From assembly GCA_007121055.1 (NCBI GenBank), contig SKMM01000142.1:1-5733 (forward strand): a stretch of DNA of 5,733 nucleotides. The letters are read 5' to 3'. The stretch's first letter is position 1; the number at the start of each line of letters is the position of its first letter. The DNA comes from Paracoccaceae bacterium. Its GTDB lineage: Bacteria; Pseudomonadota; Alphaproteobacteria; Rhodobacterales; Rhodobacteraceae. Positions 1 to 5,500 of the stretch are shown here, piece by piece. Below the pieces are notes generated by a model. It was not told the origin of the DNA. It saw only the letters and a list, made by a program, of their open reading frames with translations, and made no database searches. Position numbers and translations under genes: made by a program.

Positions 1-24
1 ACCTTCCCAAGTCAGGCGAAGCGC

Positions 25-1794
25 ATGATGCGACGTTTCTTTCCCGTCCTCGACTGGGGCCGGAGCTATGACCGTGGGGCACTGGGCGACGACCTGATCG
101 CCGCCGTCGTCGTGACCATCATGCTGGTGCCGCAGGGGATGGCCTATGCGATGCTGGCGGGGCTGCCGCCGCAGGCGGGGCTCTATGGCGCGATGCTGCC
201 GCTGGTGATCTATGCGCTGTTCGGGACCTCGCGCACGCTGGCGGTGGGACCGGTGGCGGTGGTCGCGCTGATGACGGCCGCCGCGGCGGGCCAAGTGGCG
301 GCGGCGGGCTCCGAGGCGTTCCATCTCGCGGCCCTGGCGCTGGCGGCGCTGTCGGGGGGGATGCTGCTGGTGATGGGCCTGTTGCGGCTGGGATTTCTCG
401 CAAATTTCCTCTCGCACCCGGTCATTTCGGGCTTCATCACCGCCGCCGGCATCCTGATCGCGGCGAGCCAGCTGCGCCACCTCACCGGCGCGCCGATCGA
501 GGGCAAGACGCTGCCCGACCTTGTCCCCTCGCTGCTGGCGCAGCTGGGCGGGATCAACCTCGCCACGCTCCTCCTCAGCGCGCTGGTGCTGGGCTTCCTG
601 TTCTGGTCGCGCCGGGGCCTGGGCCCCGCGCTGGAGCGTGTGGGGCTGCCCGCCCGCGCGGCCAACCTCGGCGCCAAGGGCGCGCTCCTCCTGGCCGTGG
701 CCGTCTCGACCCTCCTCGTCTGGGGCCTCGGCCTCGACCGGCTGGGGGTGGCCGTGGTGGGCGACATCCCCCGCGGCGTGCCGCCCCTGTCCTGGCCCGC
801 GCTCGACCTCGACCTTCTGGCGCTCCTCATCATCCCCGCCGCCATGATCGCCATCGTGGGCTATGTCGAGTCGATCTCCATCGCCCAGACCCTTGCCGCC
901 CGCCGGCGCCAGAGCATCGACCCCGACCGGGAGCTCGTCGCGCTGGGCGCGGCCAACCTCGGCGCCGCGGTCAGCAGCGCCATGCCCGTCACTGGGGGCC
1001 TCTCGCGCTCCATCGTCAACTTCGACGCGGGCGCGCGCACGCCCGCCGCGGGCGCCTTCACCGCGGGCGGCATCGCTCTGGCGCTCATGTTCCTCACGCC
1101 GCTGATGTATTTCCTGCCCCGCGCGACACTGGCGGCGATCATCATCGTGGCCGTCGCCTCCCTGCTCGATGTCCGCGCGCTCCCCCGCACCTGGGCCTAT
1201 TCCCGCGCCGACGGCGCGGCCATGGCCGCCACCATCGCCGTCACGCTGCTGGTGGGGGTGGAGCAAGGCCTGCTCGCCGGCGTCGTCCTCTCCCTCGCGC
1301 TCCACCTGTGGCGCACCTCGCGCCCCCATGTCGCCGTCGTGGGCCAGGTCGCGGGCACCGAGCATTTCCGCAACATCCGCCGCCACGCCGTCGCCTGCGC
1401 GCCCGACGTGCTGTCCATCCGCATCGACGAGAGCCTCTACTTCCCCAACGCGCGCTTCCTCGAGGACACCGTCAACGACCACATCGCCGCCAACCCCGCC
1501 CTGCGCCATGTCGTGCTGATGTTCACCGCCGTGAACGAGGTCGACGCCTCCGCGCTCGAAAGCCTCGAGGCGATCAACACCCGCCTGCGCGACGCGGGCG
1601 TCCGGCTGCACCTGTCCGAGGTCAAGGGCCCGGTGATGGACCGCCTCGCGCGCTCGCACCTGCTCGCCGACCTCTCGGGCGAGGTCTTCCTGACGCAGTT
1701 CGACGCGATGATGAAACTCGCCCCCGACCTCACCGCCCGCACCCTGGGCGAGGCGCGGCGGGAGACGGATCTGGCGCGGCTCGCCCGGGCCTGA
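25..1794 (+). CDS. SulP-family inorganic anion permease with C-terminal STAS domain
   Basis: This is a complete 589-residue integral inner-membrane transporter, the usual length for bacterial SulP (SLC26-related) proteins. The first transmembrane helix carries the family signature PQGMAYA (residues 36-42), followed by AGLPPQAGLYGA (45-56) and GTSRTLAVGPVAVV (67-80). Hydrophobic helices continue to about residue 428. A conserved acidic residue lies in VGYVES (E282), and TGGLSRS (323-329) corresponds to the family's GSFSRS-type motif. A soluble STAS domain follows (about 458-562), with SLYFPNARF and NEVDASALESLE. SulP proteins move sulfate, bicarbonate, dicarboxylates or other anions. The substrate cannot be read from the sequence, so no gene symbol is given. 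Two adjacent ATGs (25 and 28) are possible starts, with a weak AGG at 14-16 upstream of both. The promoter lies outside the window. A second in-frame TGA follows the stop at 1804-1806. Confidence 0.95.
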   Translation: MMRRFFPVLDWGRSYDRGALGDDLIAAVVVTIMLVPQGMAYAMLAGLPPQAGLYGAMLPLVIYALFGTSRTLAVGPVAVVALMTAAAAGQVAAAGSEAFHLAALALAALSGGMLLVMGLLRLGFLANFLSHPVISGFITAAGILIAASQLRHLTGAPIEGKTLPDLVPSLLAQLGGINLATLLLSALVLGFLFWSRRGLGPALERVGLPARAANLGAKGALLLAVAVSTLLVWGLGLDRLGVAVVGDIPRGVPPLSWPALDLDLLALLIIPAAMIAIVGYVESISIAQTLAARRRQSIDPDRELVALGAANLGAAVSSAMPVTGGLSRSIVNFDAGARTPAAGAFTAGGIALALMFLTPLMYFLPRATLAAIIIVAVASLLDVRALPRTWAYSRADGAAMAATIAVTLLVGVEQGLLAGVVLSLALHLWRTSRPHVAVVGQVAGTEHFRNIRRHAVACAPDVLSIRIDESLYFPNARFLEDTVNDHIAANPALRHVVLMFTAVNEVDASALESLEAINTRLRDAGVRLHLSEVKGPVMDRLARSHLLADLSGEVFLTQFDAMMKLAPDLTARTLGEARRETDLARLARA

Positions 1795-1816
1795 AGATGG
1801 GCCTGAGCTGGGCCTA
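1787..1816. repeat. Three short direct repeats at the convergent gene junction
   Basis: GGGCCTGA occurs at 1787-1794 and 1799-1806, and GGGCCTA at 1810-1816. The first copy contains the stop codon of the SulP gene (1792-1794), the second a back-up in-frame stop (1804-1806), and the third, read on the other strand, the glyS stop (1816-1814). The whole intergenic space is 19 bases. The only foldable element is a four-base stem (GGGC/GCCC, 1810-1820) without a T-run, so no clear intrinsic terminator is present. Confidence 0.6.
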
Positions 1817-3922
1817 GCCCTCCAGCCGGGTCAGGTCCGCCACCGCAAGGCAGGTCGCGCGGATGCGGTGCAGCAGGTTCAACCGGTTGCGCCGCAGAAC
1901 CTCGTTTTCCGCGTTGATCTGCACCGCCTCGAAGAAGGCGTCGATCGGGGCCCGCAGCCCGGCCATGGCGCGCATCGCCGCGGTGAAGTCCTCGGCCTCC
2001 ATGGCGGGCCGGATCGCCGCATCCGCCGCGTCGAGCGCCGCGAACAGCGCCCGTTCCTCCGGCCCCTCCGCCAGCCGCGGGTCCGGCCCGAACGAGTACT
2101 CCACCCCGTCCCGCTCCTCCGCCTGGCGCAGGATGTTGTTGGCCCGCCGGAACCCCTGCACGAGGTTTTCCCCGTCCTCCGTCGCCAGCATCCCCTGCAA
2201 AGCCTCGGCCCGCGCCACCAGCAGCGTCAGGTCGTCGGCATTGGGCATGGCGAGGCAGGCGTCGATGACGTCATGCCGGACGCCCTGCTCGCGGAGATGG
2301 ACCTTGAGGCGGTCGTGGAGGAAGGCGAGGAGACTGTCATGCCTTGGGTCGGCATGCTCGGGGACGAGTTCGCCGGTCTTGTGATCCTCGGGGATCAAAC
2401 CGTCTGCGACGTGGCGCAGGTCGGAAAACGCAATCCGTGACCGAGCCATTAGGACCAGCCGGATCACACCGAGGGCGGCGCGGCGCAGCGCATAGGGGTC
2501 CTTGGAACCCGTCGGCTTCTCGTTGATGGCCCAGAAACCCGTGAGCGTGTCGATCTTGTCAGCCAGCGCCACCGCAACAGACACCGGCGCGGTCGGGACC
2601 GTGTCGGAGGGGCCGAGGGGTTGGTAGTGTTCGGGGCAGGCTGCGGCGACCTCCGCGGGGAGACCCTGGGCCTCGGCGTAGTAGCGGCCCATGAGGCCCT
2701 GGAGTTCGGGGAACTCGCCGACCATTTCGGAGCGGAGGTCGGCCTTGCAGATGCGGGCGGCCTGTTCAGCGAGGGCGGGATCGGCGCCGACGAGGGGGGC
2801 GATTTCGCGCGCCAGCGCCGCGATGCGGGCGACGCGGTCGGCCTGGGAGCCGAGCTTGTTGTGGAAGGTGACGTTGGCGAGGCCCTCGGCCATGCCTTCG
2901 AGGCCCACCTGGGAAACCGTGCGCAAGTCGTTCTCCCAGAAGAATTTCGCGTCCGACAGGCGCGCGGTGAGGACCTTGGAGTTGCCCGCAAGGATGGTGG
3001 CGCCGTGGTCGGCGGTCTCGCGGTTGGCGACGGTGACGAATTTCTCGATCCGCCCCGTGGCCGGGTTGCGGACGGAGAAGAACTTCTGGTGCTCGCGCAT
3101 CGAGGTCTGCAGAACCTCGGGCGGCAGGTCGAGGAACTCGGGCGCGATGGCGCCCATCAGCACCACCGGCCATTCCACCAGCCCCGCGACCTCGGCCAGC
3201 AGCCCGCGGTCCTCCACCACCTCCAGCCCCTGGGCAAAGGCCGCGTTGTGCGCCTCCACCCAGATGTGGTCGGCGCGTTCCTCCGGGTCCAGAATCACGT
3301 AGGCGCGCTTCAGCTTCGCCGCGTAATCGTCGAAGGAGGCCACAGAAAACGCCCCCGGCGCCATGAAACGGTGGCCCTGCGTGCGGTCCGAGGCGCGGAT
3401 CCCGTCGATCTCCAGATCCACCACCTGCGCCCCGGCCTCGTCCGTCAGAAGGCACAGGATCGACTGCAACGGCCGCACCCAGCGCAGGCTCCCCGCCCCC
3501 CAGCGCATGGATTTGGGCCAGGTAAAGCCGCGCACGGTGGCCTCCAGCACCTCGGCCACGATGGCGGCAGCGGGCCGGCCCGGCGTCTCGGCCACGGCGA
3601 ACCACACCCGGCCCTTGGGCGTCTCGCGCAGCTCCAGCGCGTCGCGCGCCACGCCCGCGGAGCGCGCGAAACCCTCCACGGCGGCGTCGGGCGCCCCCTC
3701 GCGCGGGCCCTTGCGCTCCTCGCGCTTCGTGGCGGAGGCGGGCGTCAGCCCCTGCACCGTCAGCGCCAGCCTGCGCGGCGTGGCGAAGGCCCGCGCCCCG
3801 GCATAGGTCAGCCCCGCATCCACGAGGCCCTGCGTGACCAGCCGCTTCAGGTCTTCGGCGGCACGGGCCTGCATCCGGGCGGGGATTTCCTCGGACAGGA
3901 GTTCGATCAGCAGATCGGGCAT
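1814..3922 (-). CDS. glyS: Glycyl-tRNA synthetase beta subunit
   Basis: GlyS is the 702-residue beta subunit of the cytoplasmic alpha2-beta2 glycyl-tRNA synthetase; it binds tRNA-Gly and is needed for charging with glycine. The length is close to the E. coli protein (about 690). Family landmarks in order: LLIELLSEEIPARM at the N-terminus (4-17), ATPRRLAL (48-55), TQGHRF (181-186), VEWPVVLMGA (249-258), REHQKFFSVRN (276-286), LSDAKFFWENDLR (322-334), HNKLGSQADR (354-363), KADLRSEMVGEFPELQG in the HD-like region (393-409), and PTGSKDPYALRRAALG (470-485). The C-terminal helical DALR-type anticodon-binding region ends with QINAENEVLRRNRLNLL (668-684). The ATG at 3922 is chosen because it starts the conserved N-terminus, overlaps the preceding stop by one base, and has GAGG seven bases upstream. 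The reading frame stays open further upstream, but there it runs out of frame through the neighbouring gene. Codon choice changes in blocks along the gene. Confidence 0.97.
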   Translation of the reverse strand: MPDLLIELLSEEIPARMQARAAEDLKRLVTQGLVDAGLTYAGARAFATPRRLALTVQGLTPASATKREERKGPREGAPDAAVEGFARSAGVARDALELRETPKGRVWFAVAETPGRPAAAIVAEVLEATVRGFTWPKSMRWGAGSLRWVRPLQSILCLLTDEAGAQVVDLEIDGIRASDRTQGHRFMAPGAFSVASFDDYAAKLKRAYVILDPEERADHIWVEAHNAAFAQGLEVVEDRGLLAEVAGLVEWPVVLMGAIAPEFLDLPPEVLQTSMREHQKFFSVRNPATGRIEKFVTVANRETADHGATILAGNSKVLTARLSDAKFFWENDLRTVSQVGLEGMAEGLANVTFHNKLGSQADRVARIAALAREIAPLVGADPALAEQAARICKADLRSEMVGEFPELQGLMGRYYAEAQGLPAEVAAACPEHYQPLGPSDTVPTAPVSVAVALADKIDTLTGFWAINEKPTGSKDPYALRRAALGVIRLVLMARSRIAFSDLRHVADGLIPEDHKTGELVPEHADPRHDSLLAFLHDRLKVHLREQGVRHDVIDACLAMPNADDLTLLVARAEALQGMLATEDGENLVQGFRRANNILRQAEERDGVEYSFGPDPRLAEGPEERALFAALDAADAAIRPAMEAEDFTAAMRAMAGLRAPIDAFFEAVQINAENEVLRRNRLNLLHRIRATCLAVADLTRLEG

Positions 3923-4440
3923 CAGCGGGCCTCGGGCTGTGGGGGCGGCGGGCAACCCTGCGGCAACGGATCGCCGTCGTAATGGGCCCGCCCGCAGGCG
4001 TTGAACTGGGTCCAGGCATAGCCGCGCCCGTCGGGAAACAGCGCCACCACCCGGTCGATGCCGAAGCGCACATGGCCCTCGGCCAGAACCGCCTGCGCCT
4101 CGCCCGCGCGGAGTGCTGCCCCGATGGCGGCGGCGTCGAAACAGGAAAACCACCGCGGCGCGTTCAGCGGCACCGCGTCGGCATGGGGTGTCAGCGCCGG
4201 CGGCGTCTCCTCCAGCCGGAAACAGGCGCGGTGGCGGATGGGCGAGCTGTCGCTGTCGATGCCTTGGTAGCCGCTGACGCGGAACGCCACCGGCGCCAGC
4301 GCGCCCACCGGCGTCAGCATCACCGTGTCGCGCTCGGGCAGGCGGTCGTAGAAGGCATGCACCTGCAGCCACCACATCGCCGCCCCGGCGATCAGACCGG
4401 AGGCCAGCAGCACCAGCACGAGGACGCGCCCGGCCGTCAC
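3922..4440 (-). CDS. Small membrane-anchored protein of unknown function between glyQ and glyS
   Basis: This 172-residue protein begins with a GTG codon. Residues about 5-26 form one hydrophobic segment (LVLVLLASGLIAGAAMWWL) next to a basic R5, so the rest (27-172) is predicted to face the periplasm. No catalytic motif is recognised. Visible features are four cysteines, all after the membrane segment (C73, C100, C149, C163), aromatic-rich stretches such as RWFSCFD and YAWTQFNACG, and a proline-rich tail. The GTG start is supported by the GTGA overlap with the glyQ stop and by GGAGG ten bases upstream inside the end of glyQ. Its own stop shares one base with the glyS start. From memory it resembles an uncharacterised Rhodobacteraceae family (possibly DUF6446) found at this place, but I could not check this. 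It is co-transcribed with the synthetase genes by position; no role in glycylation can be inferred from its sequence. Confidence 0.85.
   Translation of the reverse strand: MTAGRVLVLVLLASGLIAGAAMWWLQVHAFYDRLPERDTVMLTPVGALAPVAFRVSGYQGIDSDSSPIRHRACFRLEETPPALTPHADAVPLNAPRWFSCFDAAAIGAALRAGEAQAVLAEGHVRFGIDRVVALFPDGRGYAWTQFNACGRAHYDGDPLPQGCPPPPQPEAR
3930..3933 (-). promoter_or_regulatory. Ribosome-binding site of glyS, inside the small membrane-protein gene
   Basis: GAGG on the minus strand lies in the codons for the final PEAR residues of the upstream gene, seven bases before the glyS ATG at 3922. Together with the TGATG junction it fits re-initiation or translational coupling. Confidence 0.55.
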
Positions 4441-5351
4441 GCCCCGCCCGCCTCCGTCGTCAGGAACGCGTCGGCGCATTGCTTCGCCAGCCCGCGGACC
4501 CGGCCGATATAGGCCTGCCGTTCGGTGACCGAGATCACCCCGCGGGCGTCGAGCAGGTTGAAGACGTGGCTGGCCTTGATGCACTGGTCATAGGCGGGAT
4601 GCGCCATCGGGATGACCCGCCCTGCCCCGTCCGTGGCGTCCGTGGCTAGGATACGGGCGCATTCCGCCTCGGCGTCCTTGAAGTGCTGGAACAGCATGTC
4701 GGTGTCCGCCAGATCGAAGTTCCACCGCGAATACTCCCGCTCGGTCTGCCGGAAGACGTCGCCATAGGTCAGGGGTTGCGGCGCCGAAGGGTCGTTGAAG
4801 GGCATGTCCATGACGTGGTCCACGCCCAGGACATACATCGCGAGGCGTTCGAGACCGTAGGTCAGCTCCCCTGAGACGGGACGGCAATCATGGCCGCCAA
4901 CCTGTTGGAAATACGTGAACTGCGACACCTCCATCCCGTCGCACCAGACCTCCCAGCCCAGGCCCCAGGCGCCCAGCGTGGGACTTTCCCAGTCGTCCTC
5001 GACGAAGCGGATGTCGTGGACCGACGGGTCGATGCCAATGGCGGCGAGCGAGCCGAGGTAGAGCTCCTGCAGGTCGGGGGGCGAGGGTTTGATCAGCACC
5101 TGGAACTGGTAGTAATGCTGCAGCCGGTTGGGGTTGTCGCCGTAGCGCCCGTCGGTGGGCCGGCGCGAGGGCTGGACATAGGCCACCGCCCAGGGCCGCG
5201 GGCCCAGCGCCCGCAGGGTCGTGGCCGGGTGAAAGGTGCCCGCCCCGACCTCCATGTCATAGGGCTGCAGGATCGCACAGCCGCGCCCGGCCCAGTAGGT
5301 CTGGAGCCGAAGGATCACCTCCTGGAAGCTGCGCGGGGCGGGGTCGCTCAT
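4437..5351 (-). CDS. glyQ: Glycyl-tRNA synthetase alpha subunit
   Basis: GlyQ is the catalytic alpha subunit of the bacterial-type glycyl-tRNA synthetase. It activates glycine with ATP and, together with GlyS, charges tRNA-Gly. At 304 residues it matches the family (E. coli 303). The class II synthetase core is intact: QPYDMEVGAGTFHPATT (29-45), YVQPSRRPTDGRYGDNPNR (58-76), QHYYQFQV (78-85), FVEDDWESPTLGAWGLGWEV (116-135), DGMEVSQFTYFQQ (138-150), the motif 3-like GELTYGLERLAMYV (161-174), and the C-terminal KASHVFNLLDARGVISVTER (259-278). The ATG at 5351 has GAGG six bases upstream. It is the first gene of the operon, and its stop overlaps the next start by four bases (GTGA). A loop at residues 236-241 reads ATDATD and is encoded by an exact tandem 9-base duplication. 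Nothing in the gene looks damaged. Confidence 0.98.
   Translation of the reverse strand: MSDPAPRSFQEVILRLQTYWAGRGCAILQPYDMEVGAGTFHPATTLRALGPRPWAVAYVQPSRRPTDGRYGDNPNRLQHYYQFQVLIKPSPPDLQELYLGSLAAIGIDPSVHDIRFVEDDWESPTLGAWGLGWEVWCDGMEVSQFTYFQQVGGHDCRPVSGELTYGLERLAMYVLGVDHVMDMPFNDPSAPQPLTYGDVFRQTEREYSRWNFDLADTDMLFQHFKDAEAECARILATDATDGAGRVIPMAHPAYDQCIKASHVFNLLDARGVISVTERQAYIGRVRGLAKQCADAFLTTEAGGA
4451..4455 (-). promoter_or_regulatory. Ribosome-binding site of the small membrane-protein gene, inside glyQ
   Basis: GGAGG on the minus strand sits in the last codons of glyQ (ACG GAG GCG), ten bases before the GTG at 4440. It supports the GTG start and its 4-base overlap with the glyQ stop. Confidence 0.65.
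4629..4646. repeat. Tandem 9-base duplication inside glyQ
   Basis: GTCCGTGGC is repeated twice head-to-tail on the plus strand, encoding ATDATD (residues 236-241) in GlyQ. It keeps the frame and falls in a variable stretch between the conserved core and the C-terminal KASHVFNLLDARG motif. Confidence 0.6.
5276..5290. repeat. 15-base exact direct repeat, copy 1 (in glyQ)
   Basis: CACAGCCGCGCCCGG occurs here within the 5' part of glyQ and again at 5442-5456 in the divergent intergenic region, 166 bases away. The identity stops sharply at both ends. Confidence 0.5.
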
Positions 5352-5357
5352 GGGGGG

Positions 5358-5361
5358 CCTC
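5358..5361 (-). promoter_or_regulatory. Ribosome-binding site of glyQ
   Basis: GAGG on the minus strand lies six bases before the ATG at 5351, separated by a run of six C residues. It is the only purine-rich element in the short leader. Confidence 0.5.
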
Positions 5362-5381
5362 GGGGATGGGGACGCGGCGCC

Positions 5382-5410
5382 TGTCTAGGCAAGGGGCCCC
5401 GGGGCGTCAA
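5382..5410 (-). promoter_or_regulatory. Candidate sigma-70-type promoter of the glyQ operon
   Basis: On the minus strand, TTGACG (5410-5405) and TAGACA (5387-5382) are separated by exactly 17 bases. The -35 matches the consensus at five of six positions and the -10 at three of six, which is acceptable for a GC-rich alphaproteobacterium. Transcription would start near 5375, giving a short leader of about 24 bases before the ATG. The leader is too short for a T-box or other riboswitch. This is inferred from pattern matching only. Confidence 0.45.
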
Positions 5411-5414
5411 CGCC
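5403..5414. promoter_or_regulatory. Perfect 12-base dyad over the glyQ -35 box
   Basis: GGCGTCAACGCC has inverted arms GGCGT and ACGCC around a 2-base centre. It covers the proposed -35 hexamer of the glyQ promoter completely. A regulator bound here would block the promoter, but short GC-rich dyads arise often by chance and no regulator is known from the window. Confidence 0.2.
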
Positions 5415-5439
5415 GCGGGTCCAAGGGGGCACTGAGGAC

Positions 5440-5467
5440 TTCACAGCCGCGCCCGGACCGCTAAGCT
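5440..5467 (+). promoter_or_regulatory. Candidate promoter of the SPOR-domain gene
   Basis: On the plus strand TTCACA (5440-5445) is followed after 16 bases by TAAGCT (5462-5467). The -35 matches at five of six positions and the -10 at only three of six. The predicted start, near 5474, would leave a leader of about 27 bases containing the AGGAG ribosome-binding site. It is back-to-back with the glyQ promoter about 30 bases away. The weak -10 makes this tentative. Confidence 0.3.
5442..5456. repeat. 15-base exact direct repeat, copy 2 (intergenic)
   Basis: This second copy of CACAGCCGCGCCCGG overlaps the proposed -35 box of the SPOR-domain gene and fills most of the spacer to its -10 box. No function can be assigned. 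Confidence 0.5.
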
Positions 5468-5486
5468 GACCCCGAGGCAACGGGGC

Positions 5487-5491
5487 AGGAG
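5487..5491 (+). promoter_or_regulatory. Ribosome-binding site of the SPOR-domain gene
   Basis: AGGAG lies nine bases before the ATG at 5501. It decides against the out-of-frame ATG at 5493, which is one base from this site and opens only a seven-codon frame. Confidence 0.7.
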
Positions 5492-5500
5492 AATGGGCGC

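Noticed and set aside
1795..1830. Intrinsic terminator between the convergent genes
   Set aside because: Only four-base GC stems can be drawn and there is no T-run on either strand.
2621..3982. Long plus-strand open frame of 453 codons antisense to glyS
   Set aside because: It lies opposite a clearly conserved gene, its translation is rich in G, R, H and A with no recognisable domain, and open antisense frames are common in GC-rich coding DNA.
3923..4375. N-terminal extension of the glyS reading frame
   Set aside because: The frame is open, but the translation is low-complexity and out of frame with the small membrane-protein gene; the conserved GlyS N-terminus starts at 3922.
4441..4584. 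Upstream ATG starts for the small membrane protein inside glyQ
   Set aside because: The extra residues would be an arginine-rich shadow of glyQ; the GTG at 4440 has a better-placed ribosome-binding site, the overlap junction, and puts the membrane segment at the N-terminus.
5352..5410. T-box or glycine riboswitch before glyQ
   Set aside because: The probable leader is only about 24 bases and the intergenic region has no specifier stem, T-box sequence or glycine aptamer core; T-boxes are also not typical of Alphaproteobacteria.
4890..5435. Plus-strand open frame of 181 codons antisense to glyQ and running into the intergenic region
   Set aside because: It is the antisense of a conserved synthetase core and shows no family resemblance or ribosome-binding site.
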